Source of the DNA: Zhengitettix transpicula
Lineage: Eukaryota; Arthropoda; Insecta; Orthoptera; Tetrigidae
Assembly (NCBI GenBank): GCA_037074705.1
Contig: CM073593.1
Coordinates: 6,391,001 to 6,455,000 of the forward strand
Reading direction: 5' to 3'
DNA: 64,000 nt
Shown here in pieces: positions 45,516-56,560 of this stretch. The notes below the pieces were generated by a model. It was not told where the DNA came from, made no database searches, and saw only the letters and a program-made list of their open reading frames with translations. A program made the position numbers and the translations under genes. Position 1 is the stretch's first letter. The number at the start of each line of letters is the position of its first letter.

Positions 45516-45768
45516 CCGTGCCGGATAGATAATCCCTAAGGTCTGGACTTAAGCACGAAGGTTGTTGACCTTCGGAAGTTACCCGGACTGTCGCACCGTG
45601 GGAAACGTCTCTCCAAAAATCCCAGAAATTGAATTAACGGCGTTTCTTAAATCAATTTCTGGGATTTTTGGAGAGACGTTTCCCACGGTGCGACAGTCCG
45701 GGTAACTTCCGAAGGTCAACAACCTACGTGCTTAAGTCCAGACCTTAGGGATTATCTATCCGGCACGG
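45516..45768. repeat. near-perfect inverted repeat, 117-bp arms, 19-bp loop
   Basis: 45516-45632 and 45652-45768 are reverse complements with a single mismatch that I can find (AAGCACGA versus AAGCACGT). The arms are G+C-balanced and unlike the A+T-rich surroundings. The sequence right of the repeat continues with the same composition to about 45945, but the left flank does not. The left arm therefore looks like an inverted copy of the right one. If transcribed it would form a long hairpin RNA. Confidence 0.95.
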
Positions 45769-45944
45769 AAGAAAGTATAGGACTCCTCGACGAACCGTCG
45801 CCAGGGACGGACGTACAGCCCCAAACTTGGAGTTTTCCAGAGGACTCGGAGAGATCGAGGGTGCCACATGATCACTGCCAGACATCAACACGAGGTAACT
45901 GCCAAGTGTCTCGATCCTTGACGCGCCTGGGCGAATTACCATAA
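45651..45944 (+). other. open frame, possible exon or exon relic
   Basis: A 97-codon frame without a required ATG covers the right arm of the inverted repeat and its flank. Residues are mixed and polar (for example DLRDYLSGTEES, TWSFPEDSERS), unlike the low-complexity frames nearby. A good splice donor, CGAG|GTAACT, lies at 45894/45895. No acceptor is convincing, a 65-codon frame runs opposite, and I do not recognise the protein. Confidence 0.25.
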
Positions 45945-46689
45945 GCCATGGTTTAACTTGGGATTAAGGGATCCGATTGTTTTGCCTAGCTGAACACGCA
46001 TAATTTGTATTTGTTTTATTTTATTTTATTTTTCTCATGTTCAGTTAAATGATTAATAAATTCTGTAAAATATCCCTTTACTTCATCATTTAAAAAGCCT
46101 ACCACTACATGGTATTATAAAAAAATACTTTTATTTTATTGTAAATGTAGCGGTAGTCAAGAATTACAAGCAGAAAAATACAATAAAAAATTGCTTGTAA
46201 AAAAATATTACGTAATGCTTATTTACAATTAAACTGTCCGTCGACCAAATTCGTGATCCATCCTTTTTTCCCCTGGCTTTTAATATCGAAATCTCAAACG
46301 CCGAATTTCTCACGGAATGAGCGTGCGCGTGGGGGGAGGGGTGGAATAAAATATTTTATATAAGGTTGGATGATGTTTTTTATTTGTAGGTTCACCACGG
46401 ATTAATTTTAGTTTTCAACTTGCAGCGAAAGTTCGGCGAAAAACGATAAAACGAATGTTTTTTCTATATATAGAGAGAGAAATTTCGCTATATGAAAATG
46501 ATTTCAGAATCCAAAATAGTCCAAAAAAAAGTAAAAAGAAAACCGTTGTGAAAAATATTTTTTGGTGGACTGAATATTTCCTTTACCTGAAATATTGGAA
46601 TCGGTATTTATGTTAAACCTGTATGAAAAAAGCAATTATCAAGAATAACTGAGTTGACTGGAAAAGTTAAAAATTTCACACATCCTTTC

Positions 46690-46855
46690 TGCAATCCTTG
46701 TTCCTTTCTTCAGGTGATTCAAAAAACGCAAGAGCAGTAAGGACGACACATCGAGACCTTCACGTTCCACTCAACGTTTAGGCAATCCTTGCTGCTCTGC
46801 GTTTTTTTAATCACCTGACGAAAGCAACAAGGATTGCATAAATGTTGTGTGGCTC
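46690..46855. repeat. fold-back element with hammerhead-like motif
   Basis: The left part (GCAATCCTTGTTCCTTTCTT..AAAAAACGCAAGAGCAG) mirrors the right (CTGCTCTGCGTTTTTTT..ACAAGGATTGC). The right arm holds CAC-CTGACGA, stem GCAA/TTGC, then a decayed ATAAATGTTGTG. Confidence 0.7.
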
Positions 46856-47330
46856 TTGATTTTGTCGGTTATTTGCTTGTTTGTTTGGTATAATTTTAAC
46901 AAAGACATTTTATATTATACAAAATTTTAAAATTGTAGTTATAAAAATTATTCGATATGCTGAGGCACCCAGAAACTGTGAAACTTGCGACGTTTGTTGA
47001 ACACCAGGGAAACAAAAAATACGGCCACAACACTTTTCTTCAAATTGTATAGCACCATATTATTTATGAGCCTCATAAATAAATAACAAGGTAAATTTCT
47101 TCAAACCATTTGTTTACACGTGGGAAAACTTTGCGTGTTTGCCATCGTCCGTTTCTTTATTCCAAAACATTTTTCCAAAAATTCAAAGAACGTCATTATA
47201 ATCAGTATCTCTGAGTTCGGTCAAGAGTTAAAACTTTCGGTGTTTCCAGTATGTATCAATTAGCACTCTCCTGAAGAGTTGTAAATTACGGGAGACATGT
47301 GTGAAATACTTGATAAGAAGATGAAGTAGA
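46856..47330. other. no gene recognised
   Basis: No supported feature. Confidence 0.4.
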
Positions 47331-47333
47331 ATT

Positions 47334-47660
47334 ATGAATCTCCCATACATACAAAACCATCCGTCCTGTAATAGACTTTATAGTCACATCGTTTCTACTC
47401 TCTTTAGACCACGTCACCTTCAATCTCTAATGGCCCTGGATAGAAGAATCCTGCACTTCTGTCTTTCACTTCACTTCCTATACTACCAACCGATTCCAAC
47501 ACCGTCGCCTTCTTAATTTCCACACTGTCCACCAACGTCTTCCCCATCTCCGTGCAAGATCCATGAAAAACTACATCCCAATAGTCCTATTACAATCTTT
47601 GGACTGAAACCTAAATTCAGATATGTCTATCCACCCGGAAATGATTTCGATAACATAATA
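47334..47660 (+). pseudogene. possible LINE C-terminal fragment
   Basis: Read across two frame changes, the translation contains LMALDRRILHFCLSLHF, then a stretch resembling HQRLPHLRARSMKNYIP. This resembles the basic, His/Leu-rich region after the RT domain in jockey-type LINEs. No catalytic motif is present, so the call is weak. Confidence 0.3.
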
Positions 47661-48710
47661 ATAAATACCAAGACTCTCCAAATTTCCTATACCAGATCTG
47701 TTGAGGATAAAATCGTAAACCGAAAAGTGTCGTTTGGATTACTTTTCCCCGCTTAAGATCAATAAATCACCAATCGTAGCTGCAGAAACCCAAATAATGT
47801 TAAAAAAATAATAATTAAAAGATCTAAGCCCTTCACTTCCTCATAAAATGACATCCATCCCAAACCCCATGCATCTGACCCTATGACGCCAAAGGACTCA
47901 GGTCCTTGAATGACCATGATATCATCACTCCAGATAGGAGAAACAAGAGCGAATATCTTAGAGGGAGGTTATTTTTCATTCGTCCAATAGATGTCGTGAA
48001 GAGCATGATCGGACATCCAGCGAATTCCATCGGACGCTTCGGCAAACTACGGACCAGATTTAAAAATCGAAACGGGAAATCTACGAAACATACGGCGTGC
48101 TATTCATTTACTACACACGTGATTGATTTACATTTACCTGTTATTTATCTGCGAATTATACTAGATTGGAGAATTCATAATACCGCACGCTCAACCACAA
48201 ATCAAACTACTCGTCGTCCATAGATGTCATCCGTATTGGGTTCTGGAGGCGCATATCGCTATGGCTGTAATAATTCACTGCCAGTCTCTCGTCGTTGTCC
48301 CAGTATCACCTGAGTGATTTAAAATTATCTGGTCGTCCCCTGTCAGGGAATTGCGTGATCTGGTCGAACCGGGATGTAAAGCAGCTCACCCCCCCCCCCC
48401 TTCATTATTCACACAAAATGTCTGAGTGGTGGAGCTTTCCACAATGGAGGGCGCGGTTTCGACGGTGACACGACATGCGCAAAACGGATTTAATATGCCA
48501 TTTACATTATTTGAGACACAATGACCTCCATTTAATTTATTACTATTATTGCTGATGCACGTCGCCTGTCTTTCCATTCCACCGTACAGAGGGGGTAGGG
48601 GGGGGGCTGAAGTGATTTACAACGACCGGGATCATAAAACTACCGTTTCTTAAATCAATGTTCGGAAACCTGTGAAAGAAGAAGGTGTATACTGGCTATG
48701 TATAGGCTAT
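47661..48710. other. no recognised gene; one 105-codon frame
   Basis: The frame 47906..48223 (+) has unremarkable, basic composition and no known domain. C and G runs occur near 48390 and 48600. Confidence 0.3.
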
Positions 48711-49665
48711 GTAATCCACACAGTGGCAACTCCCCTCTTATTGCATAGGAAAGAGCAAGGTGCCAAGGGTTAACCAGGGCCCCCGGGCTAACCGGCAATT
48801 TGCCTAAAAGTGATCCAGGGAAAACCCTATAAAGACCTGCATCAGGTAGACCGGGCTACCACACCCTTCCGGTGGCGGAAGAGGTGTTTGCTGTGGGGTC
48901 GCAGATTTACCCTCTCCGTGTCTTGAACAGTTTAGGAGGCAACTGGCCGACTACTCCAATGGGAATAGAGGACAACTCTTACCGTATGCCCAATGTCTGC
49001 GAGGTGTCTTGGCTTCTGGGAACCTTAGTTCAAAAAACCAGAGAGATGAGAAGGAACCGCAAAGGTAGCCTCCTCCAGAACTATCTGGGAAGCTTCACCT
49101 GCGAGAAAATGCTCTCACATGCTTCCTTGATGTAACACTCCAATTCTTAATTCAGTTTTCAGAGTAACAGGCTACATGAGGGTAATCCACGGGGTGGCAA
49201 TTCCCCTTTAATAGCAAAGGAAGGGATTCGAAAGTGTAGAGGAAGGTAACCAAGGGTTAACTAGGGCCTACACCCGGCATTCGCCTAAAAGTGATGCATG
49301 ACAAACCCTAGAAAACCTGCATCAGGTAGGTCGAGCATTTGGAACTTGTCCCACGCCCTTCTGATGGCGGTAGAGGTGTTCGCTGTGGGAACGCAGCATT
49401 CCCTCGACGAGTTTATGAGGCAGCTGGCCCACTATTCATTTGATAATAGCGGACAACTCTTACCGTATGCCCAAGGTGTGTGACCCTGGAACATACACCT
49501 CTCAAAGCAGGTCGATGTACCTCGGTTTGTGGCAACTTTCGTTCAAAAAACCAGATAGAGGTGAAGGCATCCCCAAAGGTACCCTTCTCCAGAGCTCTCT
49601 GGGAAGGTTCACCTGCGAGAGAATTCTCTCAAAGGCTTCCTTGTCGCTGGCCGACTGTTTTTAAA
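48711..49665 (+). repeat. repeat family S, two tandem copies of about 471 bp
   Basis: GTAATCCAC occurs at 48711 and 49182. Shared blocks follow in order: AAGGGTTAAC, GCCTAAAAGTGAT, CCTGCATCAGGTAG, CCGGTGGCGG/TGATGGCGGTAG, GACAACTCTTACCGTATGCC. The frames of 60-87 codons inside are not conserved between copies. Confidence 0.8.
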
Positions 49666-50334
49666 TTATTGTTTATTTAAGTTAATAGAATGATCAACTA
49701 CGGGTGATGCTTAAAACAAAACTGTGTAATTAAGTGATTATATTAAATATTTTAAAATGGTTGACTTGAATAAAATTTTGTATTTTACGTCAGATGAAGG
49801 TCAAGACGCACTACAAACAGCAGGCTGAATGCTGAAATGTCCTGAGGCGACCAAAAATATTTTCAGGGTATTACTGGTCGGGTTTCCCCTATTATCTATA
49901 AAGAAGACAGAATCTGCCTTTGCGAATATTAAAAGCTCTATGCACGTCACCTTTTAAATACATTAGAAATTAAATTTTTAAATTTTATTATATATGTTAA
50001 ATTTATTATGTATTTAATTTACAAAATTATATATTGTAACATTCAATCTGGTGGAGGTCAATTTTACTGAATATTATAATGAAAACCGTCTGTACACGGA
50101 AAACTACAACCTGCAGATAATTTTGATTTCATTGCACGTTATATCAAAGTTTCTTAAGAAGTGATTTGTGTTTTTGGTAGTTCTGTATAAAATTACCTGA
50201 CACCTATGTGTAACTGAATTGTAAGATGATTCACAATAATATTTCAAGTCGCTGAGGTTATCCTGGAGGAAGTAAAGGACGAGTTCTTCATATAACAGCA
50301 CTAACCAAAAGCCGTGTTCATTACTATATATGTA
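49666..50334. other. no gene recognised
   Basis: A+T-rich; nothing supported. Confidence 0.4.
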
Positions 50335-52290
50335 TCAGGTGTATAAACTTAAATCCGCTGGTTTATAGTCGGAAGAGCACATGTTTTTTCATAGAAGCAA
50401 AAGTTACCGGCCCTCGCTAGCTACATATTTTTCCCATCTCTCGGGCAATTTGTGGATACCATGCCAAACGAAAACCTTCTCTTTCGAGGCAAACCTCTCA
50501 TAAATCCGTTTTCGGACATCTTCGTAAGAATTGAAGTGTTTCTTAGCGAGCGCGGGCCCATCGACGAAAACAGGTGGTAGTCGGAAGGGGCCAGGTCTGG
50601 TAAATAAGCGTCATGGGGTAGCAGCTCCCAGTTGAGTGCTTCCAAGTAGTTTCGGACCATTGCTGACGCGTGCCGTGGAGGAAAATCAGCTTGTCTTTAC
50701 TTATAATCCAGTTTTCTTTCTCGCATAGCACGGTGAAATTTTATCAGTTGTTTGTTGTAACAGTGGGCATTGACAGTTTCAGCATGTCAATTGTTCATAG
50801 TAGTAGTTTGCTTCCCTGCGGCCTTTTTTCGAACGCTCCAATGAGGGAACGGGGATACCTTGTTTCCTAATTCCCGGCGGGCAGGGTACTGCACCGAGGG
50901 GAGGACAGAAGAAAGGTTTTGCCCAGAAATCTCAAACCCCCTCGAGTCCATCTCCAACGTGCGTTTGGCTGGGACGTAGAGACCACACCCAGCTTGGTTA
51001 TAGGGACCGTGGAGGATAGACCAGGGACCCACGCACCCCGAGGTTCCAAATTGCCTGGAGGATGGCTTTGGTCGGCTGCGCACATAGCTCCGTTATCACG
51101 AGTACTCAGGGTCGCCCCGTAGGTTGGAGATTCACTTGCCCGAAGGCCGTTGAAACTTGTGGGCACACTCTAGTTTCCCAGAGTAGTTCTCAAATTAGCG
51201 CTATCTCACTCACATAGCAACAGGCTATTGCTATGAGGGGAATTATGGCCAGGCGGTTTCGTCTTCGGATAACTAAGAAGTGAAGAGAAGTTCCCACCTC
51301 TCGACACCTTAGCCTCCCGGGATGCGGTTGATGTTTGGGTCACGAACACCTTCCACACCCCAGAAGACTGGACGACCGCCTTGAGTCAATCTCTACCACC
51401 TCCTGGCAGGACCGAGAATATTCGCGGTTCGAGGTGCTTTCGCAGCCTCTCACTCACATGTGATCTGAAAGCACTGAGTCCGTTACCCACGTAGATTGGA
51501 AGCAGTGCAGACAGTTTAAGGGATGAACGCTGTGTGGTCTGTCCTGGGTCTCGTCTCGGTTACTGTCTAACATGAGCAGCTCATGGAGGCGACACCTCAA
51601 TTGTACTGCTATCCCGCCGTTCACCCACGCCCCTCCTCATGCCGTAGAATACTAGTGTTTGGGGGACTTCTCCCCAAACTGAGACTAGTAACAGTTCATA
51701 GTAGACGATAGTCTGCTGATCCCACCAAACGCACAGCATCGTCTGCCGTCCGAAGCGATTTGGTCTTGCGGACGATCTTGATGGTTGGCCGGGATAAACC
51801 CACGATTTCTTGCGTTTAGGATTCTTGAAATATATCCACTTTTCACCGCCAATGTCAAATCTATGGAGGAACTACTTTCTTTTTTGTCTGACGAGCAATA
51901 TTTCGCATGTGTTTCGGCGCGCTCCATCTGACTATTGTTAAATTCTTGCGGCACCTATTTTCCGTTCCTTTGAACCTTTGAACCATGACACGTAGGCATT
52001 TGGAAACGACTGTTTGAGTAACACCCAATTGCTCGGCCAGCATTGTTTTGCGATTGGGTATCGTCCTAGACGAAAAGAACCTGCAATTCATGGTCCTCAA
52101 CCTTCCTATTTCACGCTGCTGGTCGCTCAGGTCAAAACTGACGTCATTAAACCGACGAAACCAAACTATACACGTTGTTCCCGATAAATCACTATCACCA
52201 TAGGCCTCCTCATGCATTTGATGTGATTCGGCAGCAGATTTCTTTGAACTGAAACAGAAAAGCAGAGATCCCCGAATATGCTCTTTTTTT
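50335..52290 (-). pseudogene. mauritiana-type mariner, split by an insertion
   Basis: The C-terminal part (50430..50800) has EALNWELLPHDAYLPDLAPSDYHLF, very like Mos1-group transposase and including the third catalytic Asp; the second motif reads FLHGTRQQ, so its Asp is lost. The N-terminal part (51700..52270) has EEAYGDSDLSGTTCIVWFRRF and AEQLGVTQTVVSKCLRVMG-like helix-turn-helix sequence. The terminal repeat after the C-terminus begins TCAGGTGTATAAACTT at 50335, next to TA. The opposite terminal repeat is missing. The two halves are separated by the insertion at 50804..51693. Confidence 0.88.
50804..51693. mobile_element. unclassified 890-bp insertion within the mariner
   Basis: It is flanked by an 11-bp direct repeat GTTCATAGTAG (50793-50803 and 51694-51704), exactly where mariner coding sequence is interrupted. 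It is clearly more G+C-rich than its host. No terminal inverted repeats, poly-A tail, RT or transposase motif was found. Frames of 66-99 codons overlap on both strands without domains. A long variable target duplication suggests target-primed retrotransposition, for example a LINE fragment or SINE-like element, but this is not settled. Confidence 0.75.
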
Positions 52291-53519
52291 GGAGGGGGGG
52301 GAGGAAACTAAACATCATTACCAAAGGAAAAATGTCTGTTGTTGACAAAGTGTTCTCGGGATTCTAGCTGGGTGAGAATGCAGTAATTCCTCTACGTTTC
52401 GATAACTGACATTACTTTCACTTTCTGGTGATGATGGTGTATGTTGTATGAAATTGCTGATTATGTGCACTGACTATTGTTGACAGATGAAAAACTCATA
52501 AAAAATTAATAGCGTTCCATAGTACCTTAACAGGGGATTTATGCTTAGTCAGACATTTAATTGCAAATGTTTCACTGAAAAATATTTTTATTAGTACAGG
52601 TGAATATGGAAAACCTCTTAAAATATTCTAAATTTTGAAAATGAAGACTTAGTTTTTTATTTAAAAAATCAGTTAAGTGCTGATTAAAATATTGGGGTAA
52701 ACTATAAATATTTATCAATTATCAGCCTTTTAATATAAATGTTATATTCTTCAAGAAAAAAAGATAATTTTCAGAGTTTATTTAAAGTACAATTATAATG
52801 TAAAATACTTTGTGGAGTTAAATAGTCGAAGTGTGAAAGTTCAAAATGGTTTATAAGAGTATGACTGGAATAGGGAAATTAAAATATTTAACAAATTTAA
52901 ATGCGTTTAAATATAAAAATTGAGTGTGTTCTACCTTTTCAGGAAACTAAAGTTCGTTTGTGAAGTTTTATCATTTGTATTTTAATGCCGAACTTCTTTT
53001 CTCCCCCACTAAAGTCAGATTTGTGTTTCTCCACACAAGTCTTACAGGCGCCTACCCCGCGAGGGTTGTCCTGAGGGATGAACCCGAAATTCAATTTAGA
53101 TGATGGATGGAGTGACGCAAAGCTACTTATCACGTTTCACAACTGCCTCATCTCTACTTTCACCGTGAATCCAGAAGATCGTCTCCTTTTTACAAAAAAA
53201 AATTGCAGTCGGATATTTAACTTGAAAGGAAAAACTTTTAAGTCGTGGGAATGGGGGGGGGGGTGGATCTGAACCTTCACCATTTCGTAATACAACGTTT
53301 CGTCCAGAATTTTGGATGAAACGTTGATTTACAACTACATAGAAAAGCGCATTTACAGAATAATTAAATCAATGAGAGAAGTAAATTCAAAAATGTAATT
53401 TACCTTATGAAGTCCTAAAATTGCGGAAGTTACGTTGTATGCAAACGAAATTTTGTTTCAATTTATTACTAAAATTTAATTTAATTACAGAATTTTTTGT
53501 ATAAGGAATATTGAAAACC
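52291..53519. other. no gene recognised
   Basis: A+T-rich, with G runs near 52290 and 53250. A short palindrome built on CAACGTTTCGTCC lies near 53292. Confidence 0.4.
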
Positions 53520-53859
53520 ATAGTTTTTGCTTTTGTGCCTTTCATCAGGTACGAAGAAGAGCCTAGAGCGACACAACTGCACTCGTCAGTTGACAAAACT
53601 CAAAAGTGAAAACAAATAACGTATTCTTGAGATTAAACAGAACTGTGTATTGTAACACGGGAAACACGCGATTAAATGCCTCACACACCACAGACAATCC
53701 TCAGTTGATTTCCAAATATTTCGGCGAACAGTAATAACGTCGAAAGCAAGGAAAATGGAATTCGTTTTTACTTTTGAGTTTTGTCAATTGACGAGTGCAG
53801 TTGTGTCTCTCTAGACTCTTCTTCGCACCTGACGAAAGGGATAAAGGATCCCAGAAACG
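53520..53859. repeat. fold-back element with hammerhead-like motif, interrupted
   Basis: The left arm GAAGAGCCTAGAGCGACACA..CAGTTGACAAAACTC pairs with GAGTTTTGTCAATTGACG..GACTCTTCTTCGCACC. The right-arm motif CTGACGA..GGGA/TCCC..GAAACG is cut after GAAACG by the element at 53860 and resumes at 54563 (AAACGTTGTGTGGTATT). The loop holds 74 bp (53685-53758) that recur at 55426..55499. Confidence 0.75.
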
Positions 53860-54562
53860 TATGGTGCGCCTTTAGTTATCGATTTGTTACAGAATATTTT
53901 TTATAACTGTTACCTAAATTACTGCCTGGAAGCATGGGAATGTGGCTTGCCGGGGTCGAGCAGCAGACACAAGACAATGGCGGGGTGGATTGGAAAATCC
54001 GCAAGTCCCGCAAGCAAGGTCAGGGTCGGCCAAGGAAGGGGTAGACGACCGGGAGGGTATGGCCCTAAAAGAGATGGAAGTGGGTCACGTGTGCACAAGG
54101 ACCAACCAGGAGAGAGGGATTTTGAGGAGGCAGAGAAAGAAGTCTGCGAACACGAGGAGATGGATTTGGACCGTCGGTGAGAGTGGTCAGGGAGAGTTGA
54201 TCCTGAAAGATTTTGGTTTTGCACGTGGGTCTCCGGTCGTCTACTGCTAATGCTGCGGATAGAGAGAGTCGCCAACGGGAGTCGACCCTGTCCGAGCTGC
54301 AGACCTGGTAAGTCGCATTCCATGCTTCCGGGTATCGCGTCGGTTTGCCACGAGGAGAACCACGGTTAATCTTGAGAAAGGGAGGGGGTTACATGTATCC
54401 CTGGCAGGCTGGAGAGCTTTCGTTTGATATAAATTCTCATAAAATGAATTCTTGTTTTTATTAACTAAATATTGTATTTCCCTTTCCTGCAAGAATAATT
54501 CTTGCAGGTGGCGCCCAACAAATCGCATATCATTAGTTAAGGTGACCTAAAGCTCACCACAT
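53860..54562 (+). mobile_element. LTR-like element F, copy 1
   Basis: A 703-bp insertion flanked by the 5-bp repeat AAACG (53855-53859, 54563-54567). Ends read TATGGTGCGCC and GCTCACCACAT, with short inverted TGGTGCGC/GCTCACCA. Some 50 bp before the right end lies TGGCGCCCAAC, identical to the start of the primer site used with tRNA-Lys. Size, target duplication and ends fit a solo LTR. A 98-codon frame (53884..54180) is conserved in copy 2 with few changes, which may only reflect recent common origin. Confidence 0.75.
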
Positions 54563-54985
54563 AAACGTTGTGTGGTATTTATATTATATTTTGTCTGGCT
54601 TCGCTATCGTTCATATTAATTATTTTTAATAAGACGTATTTTTTTTTTCATTTTAAAACCATAGTTGTTATTCCGACCACACAGCATTGTTGGCAAGAAG
54701 TCTGGGCTGCTGTGTGATTATAGAAACACGAAAACAGTCAGATCTCCGAGTAGATTGATCTTAAGCGTCGCACGTAAAAATTAATTTTATTTTTAATGGT
54801 AATGCAATTAAAGTGTGTTTATTTCATGGAGCTTATTAAATGTGGTCGGAATTAAAACCATAGAGGGTGTTCATTGAGTAACGCCTAAATTAGAGTAGAA
54901 TCAACGTATAGACGTGATAATATTCAGATAGTGAAGTAATTAGGGCCAAAAATCAAATATAAACTTTATAGTGTTAAAGCTTCAT
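54563..54985. other. rest of the fold-back, then no gene
   Basis: Starts with the remainder of the interrupted fold-back arm (to about 54640). Confidence 0.5.
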
Positions 54986-55025
54986 ACCTGAAGAGGTCGC
55001 AAATTAGCGACGAAACGTAGTGTAA
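54986..55025 (+). ncRNA. hammerhead-like motif, best-formed stem II
   Basis: TAC-CTGAAGA, then stem GTCGC/GCGAC around loop AAATTA, then GAAACGTA-GTG. Flanks TAC/GTG give a short stem I, and GTA is an acceptable cleavage triplet. Stem III would be just ACGT, which can pair only between two molecules. An extra G lies at the base of stem II. Confidence 0.5.
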
Positions 55026-55106
55026 TTTTCTATAAATAAATATATTTTTTCTGACTAAAAATTGGCTGTTCTTTATTTATAAGTTGTCTTAATAGTCAGA
55101 ATATAT

Positions 55107-55230
55107 ATTGTAAGAGTCTATTTATGGAGAAATCAAGGCCCCAAGCAGTAATAGGAACACGCAATGAAATAACCAAATTTAAAAAAATATTACAAAATAT
55201 TGAAATTAATTTACTATCACACTAGGAAAC
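55107..55230 (+). repeat. dispersed repeat, family C copy 2 (internally deleted)
   Basis: TGTAAGAGTCTATTTATG after a TA run, then directly the block AGTAATAGGAA.C.CA.TGAAAT, which lies 280 bp further on in copy 1. Confidence 0.5.
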
Positions 55231-56204
55231 TGACATAATAAATCTGACGGTAAGGAAAATTATACCAGGTTTAAATAGATTTTTGTACGTACCAGACATC
55301 GGAGCAGCTCTCGTATCACGCTTATCACTTCACCAATTATTTTAACTTTTGAGTTTAGATCACAAATTATTTAAATGACTTTAATTAATAGGCCATATTA
55401 CTTTATACACAACTTAAGTCAGCATACACCACAGACAATCCTCAGTTGATTTCCAAATATTTCGGCGAACAGTAATAACGTCGACAGCAAGGAAAATGGT
55501 ATTACACTTTCCAAAAATCAGTTCGATTCAACTCTCGATAAATTGTACCAATGAAATCAGTTTCACACCAGCCAGTACAACTTTTCCTATAAACTTCCTT
55601 CAATCTATCTGTAACACCAACAACCTTAGTCTCCGCCGTTTACACGTCGACTTTTACTCGCAGTCTCATTAACATGGTTTATAATCAGTCCTCATTAACT
55701 GACTGCCACACACAAACACTTTTTCCGATCCGCCCGTATGGGCTATGACCAATCTTCTCTGGTTAGATTCTATCGCAGACTCTGATTTTCTTCACAGCTT
55801 TCAACATTAGACATTACCGACAATAATACGGTCTGAATAACTCCACATTTTTTACGCAATGCTGAATGTTGCCTGCAATACCCGGGCCACAATATTACGC
55901 TGACAATACAAATATTAAATAATTTATTGTACTCGTTGTGAACAAATCTCTTTAACTGTAATTAAAACTTTTCTTTTTTATGATAAACTATGTTTTCATT
56001 AACGGCACCGACCCTGGAATAATACGTCACTCAATGTTAACGTAAAAGGCTCTGTATTACGTCACAGTATTTACCACAAATATATCATTGTTTCTGGAAC
56101 ACATTTTTAGGCCTGACTAACTAAATCATGGAAAACCGGTTTTTAACTTAGTAAAGTTTACATTTGGAATAAAATAAAATGAAAAATGTACGTCTCATTT
56201 AAAA
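55231..56204. other. no gene; contains a 74-bp segment shared with 53685..53758
   Basis: The shared segment is 55426..55499 (GACAATCCTCAGTTGATTTC onward, one mismatch seen). Otherwise nothing supported. Confidence 0.5.
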
Positions 56205-56560
56205 TTAATAATAAGAACGATAGCCAAATACAGTCATAAGAAGTGATAATATAAATACCACACAACGTTCCTGGAATCCTTGTTCCTTTCCTCATGAGCA
56301 GAAAAAACGCAAGAGCAATTAATGTACTAACAGACACACTGAAACTCAACAATTGCTACGATCCCTTATTGTTACGCTAATCCGTCTGCTTTCCCATTGT
56401 CTTAGCTTTTCATTTTATCAACTAACTTGTGCGGTTTTGCCTCTCTAAGCTCTTGCGTTTTTTTCTTCACCTGAAGAAAGGAAACATGACTTCCAGAAAC
56501 GTTGTGCTCAAAAACGTCACTTCACTTGTTTGTAATTGCCTATCTTTCTTATTACAATAA
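56205..56560. repeat. fold-back element with hammerhead-like motif
   Basis: Outer arms (AATAAGAACGATAGCCAAATAC and its partner near 56545) and inner arms (AAAAAACGCAAGAGC / GCTCTTGCGTTTTTTT) are inverted. The right arm holds CAC-CTGAAGA, stem GGAA/TTCC, GAAACGTT-GTG (56468-56508), a stem that differs from the 38 kb copy by paired changes. Confidence 0.75.

Noticed and set aside
50787..51166. Protein-coding gene on the - strand (98- and 99-codon frames)
   Set aside because: Both strands are open in this G+C-rich insertion and no motif is recognisable.
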